Shown here: positions 10,150-21,199 of the stretch, one piece after another
Layout of the letters: each line of letters starts with the position of its first letter
Numbering within the stretch: position 1 is the first letter of the stretch
DNA from: Agarophyton chilense
Lineage: Eukaryota; Rhodophyta; Florideophyceae; Gracilariales; Gracilariaceae
Direction: 5' to 3'
Assembly (NCBI GenBank): GCA_030374765.1
Contig: JARGXX010000095.1
Span: 1,736,001 to 1,800,000 of the forward strand
DNA: 64,000 nt
Made by a program: the position numbers and the translations under genes
Notes under the pieces: generated by a model
Database searches by the model: none
Told to the model about the DNA's origin: nothing
The model's input: the letters and a program-made list of their open reading frames with translations, nothing else

Positions 10150-11193
10150 AGAACCAATACCGTTTGAGTCTCAGACGTCTCGGAAATCAACGTTCTCATT
10201 GTCTTCCATCCATTTGAGTACCTCTGCGATCTTATCTTCAATCGACTTCTTGTCCTGTTCACTGATTTTATTTTTGACCTTGTTCTCAGTGAGTTTGTTG
10301 CGAAGGGTTTAGCAGTAGTTTTTGGAGAATTGGGAGCTTCAATCTTCTTCTTTGCGGCATCATCTTCAACCTTGTAGTTCTCAGCATCTTATATCATCTT
10401 CTCGATATCTTCCTTGTTGCCACGACACTTGTCATTAGTGATTGCAACCTTGTTCTTTTTATCAGTGCTCTTATCTTCAACACTAAAATTCAAAGTACCG
10501 CTTGCGTCAATATCGAAGGTGACTTCGATTTGCGGAACACCATCAGGTGCGGGAGAAATACCAGAAAGCTCGATCTTTTCGAGAAGATTGTTGTGTTTGG
10601 TGCGACTACGTTCACCTTCGTAGACCTGAATGAGCACATCCGGCTTGATGTCGGCGTAAGTGAAGAAGATCTGCTGTTTTTGTATGGTAATAGTAGTGTT
10701 TCGCTTGATCAGAATAGTCATGACGACGCCAGCAGTCTCGATACCAAGCAAGAGCGGACTAAAATCGAGAAGAACGAGGTCCTGGGTCTTCTTAAAAGTG
10801 TCACCAACTAAAACAGGGGCCTGAACGGCAGCACCGTGTGTCACAGCCTCATCGGGGTTGCCGTGGCGGAAACTATTTTGGGAAGAAAGGCCATCTGTTG
10901 ATTCCTTTACGTAACCTGGACGTTCGGTTTGTTTCCATCCTTTTGAATGACCTTGAAAGAGAAATGCTGGAGATCAAACGGCATGGAGGAGTCGGAAAAG
11001 CGACGACCGATGAGTCTCTATGGTCCGAAGGGTTGATTGCGACCTGATCCTTGGCGGTATCTCCGATGACACGCTCATTTTCTGTGAATGCAACACGCGA
11101 AGGGTTTGTCCTGTTTCCCTGATCGTTTGCAATATTCTCCACTCGATCGTTGTATAACACACGTACACAAGAGTTTGGTGAAACCGAGTTCAA
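10150..11193 (-). pseudogene. Hsp70 pseudogene with large internal deletion
   Basis: Hsp70 is an ATP-driven protein-folding chaperone. The N-terminal start of the nucleotide-binding domain is present at 11193-10900 ([18 protein letters not shown], close to the usual [17 protein letters not shown]). The sequence then jumps, near 10870, to the end of that domain ([20 protein letters not shown]). About 250 residues of the ATPase core are therefore missing. The substrate-binding domain follows ([38 protein letters not shown]) and then a TAA after EDIEKMI. Recognisable lid sequence continues beyond that stop (DKKSIEDKIAEVLKWMEDNE) to about 10150, with no EEVD tail. At least one frame change, one internal stop and the deletion make it non-functional. 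It looks intronless over the preserved parts, so a processed copy is possible, but no poly-A tail was identified. Confidence 0.85.
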
Positions 11194-11589
11194 TATCGAT
11201 AGTGGGTTTGGCGATGGCGTTTCACATGTTGAAATGTTTGAAGAGGGGATTGATGGGGGATGTAGTAAGCACAGATCGGAAGAGAAACGGACTAAAGGAC
11301 GGGCGAAAGCAAAGACAAGGGGGAAGGAAGACTTCTATTTACGAGATGTGACTGACAAGTGCTCTAGACGACGGTGGATCACCAAAACCAACGCCAATAG
11401 ATCAGTAAAAATGATTTCTTCTGCGCATGAGCCCCGGCTTGCAAACCTTCTTTGCTATTTCAACCCTCATACTTGCCTGTTCTCTCTCTCTAAACCGTGA
11501 TCTCGTTTTATCTCTTTCTGTCTGACAAATGTCTCGAAAGTGTATGAAAGGCGTACCAACTACATGATTCTCTTCATTGTGCAAAATGG

Positions 11590-12240
11590 TTTAAAAAACG
11601 CGCTATTCGCATTGTCGATAATAAATTTGTAAACTTTGCAGGCCACAATTATGAATATAGTCCCAGTACACAGTGAGTAGCGCTGACCAGACCAGAAGAT
11701 CCCCAATCGACAAAACAACATGCCAAAAGCTTGCTAACAAGTGACTCTTCAAGAACAGTGATACGCATTTAACCCATATTTTCTTGCAGTCAACCTTCGT
11801 GCAGGGTAGGGAGTGAGAATTCGATCCTCGTTCGAATATGCATCGTCCCCTAAAACCGCCGCACACGACGGCAACTTGTCTCCTTTCAGGAAATCATACA
11901 GAAATGTGAAACCAAACGCAGTTGACTCCACTGTGCTCCCGGCGTGACGACCAGACACAAATCAGAATTTATAGTCAGCTTGAACGGCTGCTTGTACACA
12001 GATAGCAGAGAAGTCTTTTCGATTAAAGTACACTCGTGGGTCAAGAGCATCACGAAGCTTGGGGCGTTGGATTTGGATGGAAACCCCATCTAGAGCCGCA
12101 ACAATTCCACAAAATGTACTCCTTCATAGATCTTGGAACTGTTGCGCATTTTTTACGTATTCTTCTTCCGTAGTCTGAAATCGCATTGATGGAAGCATTT
12201 GGCCAAGAACCAGAATTGTTTCATGAGAAAAATAATATCC
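11590..12240 (-). pseudogene. Harbinger-type (DDE_Tnp_4-like) transposase fragment
   Basis: This is a plain DNA-transposon relic. Read on the minus strand it shows, in order, FQTTEEEYVKNAQQFQDL, then IVAALDGVSIQIQRPK with the first catalytic aspartate (usual GALDG box), then VYFNRKDFSAICVQAAVQAD. Next come GRHAGSTVESTAF and the second aspartate in AAVLGDDAYSNEDRILTPYP, and finally AFGMLFCRLGIF, equivalent to the VERAFGxLK box with the final acidic residue region. The sequence is broken by a TGA after the KF of the second block, by stops before AFGML and by small shifts. Terminal inverted repeats and target duplications are not seen, so element limits are unknown. It should be inactive. Confidence 0.7.
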
Positions 12241-12417
12241 TGTTAACTGCCCGATTCAATTATGCCAACCAATAGCTAAATAGCTCGCACCAGCCTAAAC
12301 CCAAAATGTGACAAAAAGCATCATACTAACCGGAACAGACCCTGCCACAGACCCATTTCGTCTCTCATACAGAGACAGTTTTTCTTAAGCGAGCTTCGTA
12401 AGACTCTGAAATTGTAA

Positions 12418-12717
12418 TTTGGACAAACAGTATATTCAACGGAACATTGTATCCGACAATATTTGTATATGTGGCCGGATGTCAAATTGTGGCCTTGGGA
12501 GAACGACGCAGATGGGACCAAATTTGTATTTGAGTTCTGCAGAGACAGCAGCCAGAAAAACGTACAGTTCTACTTCTGCACTGCACGAAAGTTGGTGCGG
12601 TTGTTTCACGGCGACATGAGGAAAGTGTTGCAGAAAAGTTCGCCTTACGTTTTGACGAGAGCGGAGGCGGGGAGAACGAGAAATTGGGCTTTGTAGGCGC
12701 TCTGGCGATGCAAAAGG
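12418..12717 (+). CDS. Possible exon of an unidentified gene, ending at a GTGAGT donor
   Basis: A plus-strand stretch with good coding character. One frame, open from 12418 to 12696, reads PDVKLWPWENDADGTKFVFEF near its start. Another frame, open from about 12536 to a strong splice donor at 12718 (AAAAG|GTGAGTATC), reads EEKLGF-type sequence: SVAEKFALRFDESGGG, then GFVGALAMQK. Which frame is real, or whether a one-base shift or an intron joins them, cannot be decided here. I recognise no domain. It lies about 200 bp beyond the Harbinger relic on the opposite strand, so it could be a companion gene of that element or an unrelated host exon. Confidence 0.3.
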
Positions 12718-12739
12718 TGAGTATCGGACGAACATATGG

Positions 12740-14381
12740 TTCTATCGCTGAGATGGAGCTGTGCATACTCTCCGGGCAAGTATTTTGCAGCGTTTAACAG
12801 CAAAGCCAAAGAATGGGATTGTTATTTGAATTATAAAATAGATTGGATTTCATAACTTCAGATGTTCACATTTAAGAAGTCATAGAACGGGCCTAAAATC
12901 AAACTCTCAGGCCTACGGATAGACACCTTGGAATCGGAACAATTTCATTTTTTCTGCTTCTGCGCTATCCAGAAACAATAGTATAAATATTTACAACGCT
13001 TTCTGAAGAGATGTACTACGAACGGCATATGTGCTAGCTATACATCCAAAGCTAGCATTTTGGAGAAAAGATTATGCGGCACAACTTTTTACAGCTTATC
13101 GTTCAATGATAAATTTCATGTCTCCACAAAGTCCTAACGACGATCATAGGCTTCTGACTCTGTAATGATTTTCTAGACAAACCCAGCACCATCGATACAC
13201 ACAGACCTTCTCTCTTTCATGCCGAGGGCACTTGAACTTGTAAATCAGGGTGACAAATGGTGCTTTGTTTATTTACTAACGCCTCATTAGCCCTCTGCAC
13301 TGCGAAAAATTCCTGACAGATGTTTTTCAATTACAAAATTGCTTTTTTAGCTGAAGTTGCCTCACTTTACCCTAGCTTTCAAAAAGTTCAACTTGTGATA
13401 TAGCAAAGGGCTTCAAAGCCAAAAGAGAAGAAAGGGTTTTGGGAGTTAGAATGTTGATTGAAGTTTTCCGAAAGAGAACTCGGAGACATTAGAGCTTATT
13501 TCATAAGAATTTAGAACATCTGAACTAGAACTTAAACGCATTATTACTCTATATTAAGTGCTATGATCTTCGAAATTATTTTAAGTGCTGTTAGAAGCAT
13601 TTAAAGCATAACATTAAACAATAAAATCATAACAACTATACTTACTTACTTCCTTCTAAGCGCCGTTATAGATATGACGCTCGGAACAAAAAAGTTCAAA
13701 TACTGCTGCAACTGTGGAAGCGGGTGTTCCAGGAGTCCTGGAACACTTTACCGATATCGTGACCCACAAGATTGCGCAGTTCTAAGATATTAACTTGCAT
13801 AGGTATCCTATATCTATTAACAACACTCAGGCTAAGTTCAATTAAACCCAATCATTTTAAACTGATAAAATTGATACGCAAAAAACCAAAGAACAAGTGC
13901 TATGTACTGAATTAAAAATGTTCAAAGATCAATGCATATTGTGTCGTTTGAAAACCTTCTTCTATATTTCTTAAACATGGTAAGATGGTTTCAGCTCTTT
14001 ATTTTTTGTACCTTTCTTTAGATTTTGTTAATCTAGTCACATGTTAAAGCTTCCACTAAAAGACAAACCAATGTAAAAAATTTATTCTGTCTGGTCGAAC
14101 ATCATCATAGATATATGTCTTTCTTCAACAAGAAGTGTATTCTTATATTTCAGCTTTGAGATTTCTTCCACGAGTTCTTATACATATACCATTATTGTCG
14201 ATTTCAGTGACTTTGATATTTTCTTTTCCTTATTTAGTTGTCTCGCTGTGGTATTCCACTAGAGACTGTAGAGACTGTATTGTACTCAATAGTAGGTGAA
14301 TGTCTACATAAAACACTACGAAAAGCAGTTGTTGCCTTGGGAGCGACTGTCCTTGAAAGAAGATGTGTGAAACGGGACGAT
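12740..14381. other. AT-rich stretch without recognisable features
   Basis: No open frame of interest, no repeat shared with the rest of the window and no RNA gene were seen. Composition is visibly more AT-rich than the neighbouring transposon bodies. Confidence 0.5.
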
Positions 14382-14703
14382 TGTAACTCAATGACTGGTA
14401 GGTCGGCGTACTGGTCTCAACCGGACGTAGCGTGGTAGAGCCGGTCGTAGGGTTCGAATCCTTGACGGCGGCACTCCCAGAGTACTTGGTGCAATGGGCT
14501 TGCATTTACTGCGTAGTCTTACAGGTCCGAGCTACGAAAACGATGCCTTGAAGACCAATGGATGGAACTTATATACTAACGGTGGTTATTTAGTATCCAA
14601 TCGGTGCCTACCTTACTCTAAGGGAGAAGTGTCACTCGAGCCAAGTAAATAGTAACGGCAAGGCTCTAAGATCTCCCTGGCACTGTAATGCTAATCTATA
14701 ACA
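14382..14703 (-). repeat. 3' LTR of GypA copy 1 (322 bp, TG...CA in element orientation)
   Basis: Three copies of the same length were aligned by eye: here, 42551-42872 (same orientation) and 31962-32283 (inverted). All are 322 bp. Shared blocks include CAATGACTGGTAGGTC, GCGTGGTAGAGC and GATCTCCCTGGCA. On the plus strand (antisense to the element) it carries a tRNA-like A-box and B-box at 14428-14461. The sense frame of the element ends within about 20 bp of the LTR border. Confidence 0.85.
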
Positions 14704-15362
14704 CTAATTAAAATAAATTAATAATCTAAATGAGTCCAGCTGAGATCGCCAGTCCGCGTGGCGTCTGTAAGATCCTTCAGGGCCCGGCGGCTTACAGAGC
14801 TCAACCGTTATCGTGGCTCCTTTACATATCTCCCTCCTTAAAATATGACCGTCACGGCGAAGTCCAGATTGTCTCATGATTGACCCAGGGGACGTGAGCG
14901 CTTGGTTGCTCCCAGGACCATTGGGCGCGACGGGACGTCGCGCCGTCATCACGTGCGGGGGTGCAAGGCAGCGTGAGCTGACCATTGGCGCCAGGGTGGC
15001 AATTAGTTTGCCTAAGGACTGAAACTCATGCTCGCCGTGGACACTGGACTTAGGTGCATCGCCTGCGTTTTCTTCTTGGCGCGGTAGCGTGATGGTCCCT
15101 TGGCTAATTCTCACCTGACACTCATTGGGGTCTTCCTTAGTCCCTGCTCTTTCTTTGGCGACCTTCCGCACTTCATTTACCGTGTTATACGCCTGTCACT
15201 CCGCTCAGGTCAATTCCGTCGTCTCGTTTTCTCATCTTGGTACATTTCCATTTGTCGCGCGCGATGCTGAACTAGCCTTATAAGCCAGTCAGATACGCCG
15301 TTCTCCCTCCGGACTATGTCGCTTCCGTCGGCTTTCCTATCCATTTATCGGCTGACCAACCT

Positions 15363-17342
15363 GTGGGCAGCGGCACCATGGCTTTGAACAACCAAGCGGA
15401 GAGCTTTTCGGGGTACCAAGTTACCAACGTCTCGGGGTCCGCTATGAGCATACCATCGGACGAAACCCGCGGGCAGTACGTCACGCCATTCTTCCGTCCT
15501 CTGTGGAAGATTACGAAAAGGTTCTGTCACATGTACCTCGACTCCCGGAGGTTCGCAACGATACCCTATTTCCAGAGGGGCAGTAAGAACGCTCGCAGCG
15601 TTTCGAGGCACAAACGGTGGTTACAGTGTCCTGTGGATCCGCGTTCGGCGACGCGCTGTCGCACCCTCATCCAAGCAGAAATGCCGTACGTTCGCTGCGA
15701 GGAGGAAGCGGAGTACCAGACCAGGGTTAAAAAAAATCCTTTCGGACCTATACACGGACTTCACCTCGCCTCATGTGAGAATTCCTCTGGCGGGTCACAA
15801 CCTCTTGGCGCTCATGTGCTTTCGACCGCCGTAATACTTCCTGTTCTGTATGTCCAATAGGGTCTATTGGAACGAAATGTATGAGCACGATGGTCGTTTG
15901 CGTCCATCTCTGGGGTTCTTCTTTTGTCGGCACTAGGTGGAGTTTCATGACATGAGCGCAGACAAACGTCTTCCGTTATGTCTTTCGCTTTATACGCGAA
16001 TGAGAACCAACGGGCCATGTACTTTCGTGTCTCGCCGCTACTTTTTGGTTCCCACGCCGTCCATAGTGGCGTATCATTCGTCCCAAGTCATGGGCGATTA
16101 CAATGACAGAAGGTCGTGGCTGTCCTGGCAGGTACACTTTGTTGAGTTCAGCGTGATGTCCCTTATGGCCTTCCTGGATACCTCGAAGTACGGAGTCCGT
16201 GGTAATGACCGTTCGGAGTATTGGAGAGTAGGGTAGGACGAGTACATAACCGGGCCTCGAGGTCGTCTAATCTCGCCCCGGACTTCATGATCCGCATCCT
16301 AAGACACCTGCGCATCCAGCATATCGTCCGTGGGAACCAGTTGGACGTAGAGGAGACCAAGGCCCTTTTGTATCACGACCTAGAGGTGAAGTGGGGCAAG
16401 ACTCCCGGGTTCCTTTAGTGTGACCACGATACCGACTCGTTCACGCCGATTCCGCTACATCTGCAGGGTCGGTAAGACGCTTGTGTCTATCCCACCAAGC
16501 CATTGATGAATCAACCATCGGAAATCCCGGAGCGTCATGTGCCCGACCATCATCCGAAGGCCATTGGTTTTGATCCCCAGTGCTTTGAGGCCTGATGTGG
16601 AAGCCACGCCGATAGTTCCTGCTGGTATGTCCGATGGAGAATCCTTCTGTGAAGATCCCTTCATCATACCCGTGAAGAGCGTTCATCCTCTGATCGAGTC
16701 TGCTATTGTGTTGCCGACCTCTTCCCCTCCTCCAGATCTTCCGGGCGCTGCTCCTCACGATGAACTCTCATATGAGCCTCCCGTCTCCCAAGTGGACATC
16801 CCTCCAGGCGAGGTTACTGTCGAAGCCAAAAGTCCTGTAGGTGATGCGATGGCTCAGACGTCCAGTGTGGGCGTCGACATCGCTTCTTCCTCTCCGCTGC
16901 CACAATTTCCGGCTTCGGTCACGGCTGCAACTTCGGGTCTCCGTCATGTCTGCCGTATCGTTGGTATTACGGCCTCGATGGACATTGCAACAGTTCTGAG
17001 TGAAGCTTGATTCTCGGTGCGTCGCTCGGCGCGCTACGCCGGGTCGTCCAACAGGATCAGGATCTGAAGACTGCCATGGTCAATATCCTGCAGCAGAATG
17101 CCCAAGTGATTTCCCAGAGAGCTACTGCCGACTTGGATGCCCGTTATGGTCTACATATGAGCGACCGGGAGGCTTTTGATGGTGACAATAGTTTCTCATG
17201 TCAGTCTCCGCCGAAAAAGCGTGCTCGGCTCGCTGGGACCGGTCCAAGTGGCCCAGTTGGCCCCTCGGGTGACCCTAGTCCCGGTTCCACTCCTGCAGGT
17301 TTCCATGAGGACGACGGAGTTACTCCTGCGCCACCCCAGTGA
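15363..17342 (+). other. Antisense reading-frame block inside GypA, unknown product
   Basis: Between the chromodomain end of pol and the 3' LTR the longest frames are on the plus strand, opposite to pol: about 165 residues from 15363, then frames to 17010, and a last frame to 17342. The C-terminal part is rich in Pro, Ser and Gly and has a basic cluster PPKKRARLAG that looks like a nuclear localisation signal. An AATAAA lies at 17419-17424, some 80 bp after the last stop. This fits a separate convergent transcription unit. Plant Tat/Ogre-lineage gypsy elements are known to carry antisense frames at this position; homology to those is not shown. It may instead be host sequence captured by the element. 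It belongs to a fossil. Confidence 0.45.
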
Positions 17343-17539
17343 GTCCTGTTAGTGTTAGAAGCGCTTCCGCGAACCTTAAGGTCATGGCGAGGGCTGTTAC
17401 GCCTCTGTTAGTTTGTCAAATAAAGTAATGCTTGTGCTTTGCCAAGGTGGTTCCTGTATCTGAAACGTGCGTGCCCCGTGACGGCGTCCAGCCTTGAGAG
17501 CGTCACAGGTATTCCTCCGGTGTCATCTGGGAACTGGCT

Positions 17540-19330
17540 TTATTCCCTAATGCGGGCGCTCCGGCGAGCCGTCATGCTCCCGCGAACCGTTGTGTCGGGA
17601 AGCGTTTCGAGAGGCGTTTTGGTATGATTTAGGCCAATGGTTGCCCCCTCATGAAGGCTGCGCTGCGTGTTGCCGATTTTTCGCAAATAGCGGATGACAA
17701 AATTAGCCGGAATGGTTTGAGGCTCTTGCCAAGTGTCTCCCTCAGGTTTGTGGCCGAACCAACGGACGCGATAGCGCATAGTTCCGTCTTCTTCCCGACC
17801 GGCGGAGATAATGCACTCAATCACATATTCCAGTTGGTGTTCATTCTCTGGAAGGAGAGTATGGTCCAGAGAGCGAATCCATCGGAGTCGGTTGGAAGAG
17901 ATAAGTCATCGTCATTGCCATTAGCCATTGGGTCCAAGGGGGTAGTAAGGTCCGCGGTAAATGCCTTCTGGGGTGTGGGTTCTTGAGCGTCGACCTGTGG
18001 TAGTGGTAATTCCGTTCGACCAGGAGACTTGGGCCTTGGTGATTCGGGAGATCTGCGGGCTCCTGTCACCCGATCAATAGATACAGTGTCCTGTAGGCCG
18101 TTAATTAGTAACTTAACACCATTTTGATTGGCCTTGAGGATTTTGTACGGTCCTAGAGAGCGGGTTAAAAGCTTTCGCGTAGTGTCCTAGAGTTCCTTAC
18201 TGTCCTTCAGTGGCCTGCATAGTTAAGCAAGTTTTTCTTTCCCGAAGCTCGGTGGGTTCCAAACGGCTTTGTCGAAATTGACTTTGTAGCGCCGTTGGGC
18301 TTTGCTTAGTACAGCTCTGGCCGATTGGATAATGCGGTCAATGCGTCGGCGCGAGTAGCGCTTCGCCTGGGTAGGAGTCATCTCTTCGGTTATGTCCTGG
18401 GGTATGATAGACTCCTGAATTACAACAGCTCTCGGTGGCGGTGATCTCGTTAGCGTTAAGACGAAAGGTGTTGTCCCAGTGGAAGCGTGAAGTTGCGTGT
18501 TGTAGGCATAAACCAGTGGCTCAACGTTTTCGTCCCAGTCCAATTGGTGGTGCGCTACGTAGTGTCCTGATCGGTCCAGAAGGGCGCGGTTGAAGCGTTC
18601 GGCTTAGCCATTGTTTTGCGAGTGGTACACCGTGGTGGTCACATGTTTGATACCTACGGTAGCACAAACGTGTGGGAAGAATTTGGATACAAACCGGCTA
18701 CCGTTATCCGTAAGGAGGTAGAGTGACATGCCATATAGATATACACAGTGGGACAAGAAGAGCCTGGAGGCATCCGTGGCTGTTCTTCTCGCTAGGGTTA
18801 GGGCTCGGGTATGGTGGTTAACCTATCGGTTATGACCAAGACGAATCGTTTTGCATGGGACGACTCAGGCAAAGGCCCAAGTATATCCATTGCGACAAAT
18901 TCCATCGGACCTGTGGCGGGAAAGAGCTTCAATTTGGCCTAATGGTTGGCGCAAGGCCCTCGGCTCTGTGCGCACGATGTACAGTTCCGTGCTGTTTGCC
19001 ATAGGTTCTGCGCAATAAGTGGCCAGTAGAAGAACTTCCTTAGGGTCTGGTACATTCGTCGGCCTCAAGGGTGACCAGCCAAGCGAGGGAAACGGGCGAT
19101 GTATAAGAATCGCGCCCTTAGCGAAGTTGGTATCACCCGTTGGAGTGCGCCATCCAGCAATGAGCGGCTACATAGTAGTCTAAATCGGTCAAAGTCGAAT
19201 AGGCATCCAGGGGTTCCTACCAATTGGGTTGTTTTCTTTCAGTACTCGTCTTCGACCTGCGCCTGTAAGAGTTCCTCAATAGCTATAGTGAGGAGCTCTT
19301 TTTCCTCCGGGGCTATCGCATTAACCTGAG
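17540..19330 (-). pseudogene. Integrase and chromodomain-like part of GypA copy 1
   Basis: The integrase inserts element DNA into the host genome. Visible parts are a zinc-finger-like start, the beginning of the catalytic core (EFVAMDILGPLP type), and the C-terminal region with VEPLVYAYNTQLHASTGTTP, a standard gypsy integrase block. It is followed by RWFGHKPEGDTWQEPQTIP, which is a chromodomain of the chromovirus type; such domains are thought to guide insertion to particular chromatin. Frames are on the minus strand and directly follow RNase H. Fossil. Confidence 0.75.
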
Positions 19331-19604
19331 GTGGTGTCGAATTGGGCTGTACTGTCTCCCAGTCCAATAGGTATACTTCGTTCTCCTTTAACTCAGAATC
19401 CTTTGATTGCACCATACCCATAAGTTCATCCGTTTCCGTATAGTTCTGAGGTCCATCATCTGTAAAGGGAGTAGTAATTATGTCTTTCAATGGAGTGTCG
19501 TCAGTTCCGTCGGTAATGATTTGCGAGAGGGCATCTGCTTCCTGGTGCCTGATGCCTGGCCTATAGGATATCTCGTAGTCATATTTTGACAGCCTGAGGC
19601 GCCA

Positions 19605-20960
19605 TCAAGCGAGGCGACTTGAGGCATCGGTCATATTGGGTAGCCAACAGAGTGAATCGTGGTCTGTCCTAATGGTAAACCTAGTTCTGCCGAGGTATGG
19701 ACGCAGTGTCAATACGGACCATACGATGTCTAGACATTCCTTTTTGGTAGTACTATAGTTTCGCTTAGAGCTTGTGAGCATTCTGCTCCAGTATCCAATA
19801 GGTCGATAGTCCTTCGCTGACTCCTGCTCCTGTGGCAGTGCACAACCCACTTGGACATTAGAGGCATCTGTATCCAGGACAAAAGGCCTATTCGGTTTTG
19901 GTAAAGCCAATATAGGTAGGTTCAGCAATTTGTTATTTAGGGTATGAAATACCTCGTACTGGTCGTCGGTAAGGGCTTCGAACTCCGAAGGTGTTCCCTT
20001 CTTCAGCATCGCATTGAGAGCGGGCGAGATTTTAGCAAAACCCTTTGACGAACAGTCGTTAAACATTGCACAAGCCCACGGAAGATCTTAATTACGTGTG
20101 TGTTCTTGGAGGTTTAGCCTGGCGGATCGCATTTGCGGTCCGTGTTGTCACCTTTAGCTTTCCTTGGAGGACGACGTGACCGAGATAGTTCACTGAGGCC
20201 TCGAAAAAGGCGCAATTGTGTGGTTTCAGTGCTACTCCAGCATCCTGTAGGATTGTTAGCACCTTCCTCTCGTGGCAAAGGTGTTCCTTTGCGTTCCGTG
20301 AGAAGATTATAACGTCATCCAGATAGACCATGGCGAACTTCCATTTGACTTTGGACAGTATGATGTCCATTACCCGTTGGAAAGTAGCTGGTTCTTTCTT
20401 GAAACCAAAGGGCATACTAGTAAATCTGAACAGGCCTTCATGGGTGATGAATGTTGGTAGCGCTCTAGCATCTTCGGCCAAAGAGATTTGCCAATAACCG
20501 GAGTTAGCGTCCCGTGTAGTAAATACGACAGCTTTGCCGAAGGAATCCAGACAGTCATCCCTGCGGGGTATCGAGAATATGTCGCTCTTGGTTATTGCGT
20601 TCAGCTTCCTGTAGTTGGCACAGAACCTGACGGAGCCATTTTTCTTCGCCACGAAGAAAAGGGGACTCGCCCATTCGGATTGGTTCGGGAGCGCCGGCTC
20701 TATGACTTGAGCTTTGCGCATCTTGTCCATCTGGTCGGCAGCGATTGCCTTACCCATAAAGCCCGTACGGTATGTGTGCTGAAACTGTGGTCTAGCATCA
20801 TCCTGAAGGTCAATGCGGTGTGTAGTGGCGACAATTTCTCTACCCCAAAGGCCTGTACGGTATGGGTGCTGGAACTGTGGTCTAGCATCATCCTGAATGC
20901 CAATGCGGTGTGTAGTGGCTCTATTTTTGCCCAATATACCTGACCACATGGCCTGCTATT
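19605..20960 (-). pseudogene. Reverse transcriptase and RNase H part of GypA copy 1
   Basis: RT blocks are textbook gypsy type: ASPLFFVAKKNGSVRFCANY, LNAITKSDIFSIPRRDD, FRFTSMPFGFKKEPATFQRV and the catalytic MVYLDDVIIFSRNAKEH. The RNase H start follows (PFVLDTDASNVQVGCALPQE) and later YSTTKKECLDIVWSVLTLRP and FTIRTDHDSLCWL, which is the usual D...E...D order with the TDH box. The N-terminal side of RT contains an in-frame tandem duplication of about 30 residues (90-bp period, 20761-20850 and 20851 to about 20935). Confidence 0.85.
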
Positions 20961-21199
20961 CCCTGAAGAGATCAAATATCTGGGGCCTATATGATTCGAA
21001 TTCTGCGCTGCGACCGTCCCCTCCCAAAAGTCGACGTCCTCGTCGGGAGTTCGCGTTGAAATGTTGTCCAATTGGGCCTCAATGATTGCCACGGGCGCAA
21101 GTAGGGTTGTGCCTATCGCTGCACATTTAAGTAGCCGTACGGGTCTATCTCTAAAGTTGCTGATTGTGACCAAGAAGGGCCGTCACAAGGTTGAGTTAT

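Larger units (their letters stand above)
14382..21180 (-). mobile_element. Ty3/gypsy chromovirus-like element (family GypA), copy 1, 5'-truncated fossil
   Basis: A minus-strand LTR retrotransposon. In transcription order: RT (about 21.0-20.1 kb), RNase H (20.06-19.6 kb), integrase (about 19.4-18.2 kb), a chromodomain-like end (17.82-17.54 kb), a 2-kb block whose open frames lie on the opposite strand (15.36-17.34 kb), a short sense frame and the 3' LTR (14382-14703). The 5' end, including gag and the 5' LTR, is replaced near 21.18 kb by a palindromic repeat. Two other pieces of the family are at 31.6-32.3 and 40.8-42.9 kb. The copy carries many breaks (around ten or more) and looks old: its LTR is roughly 85% identical by eye to the LTR at 42.6 kb. 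Confidence 0.85.

Noticed and set aside
14428-14461. tRNA gene in the LTR
   Set aside because: The A- and B-boxes are only 9 bases apart, there is no anticodon arm and no cloverleaf, so it is not a tRNA gene. Kept as a tRNA-like motif.
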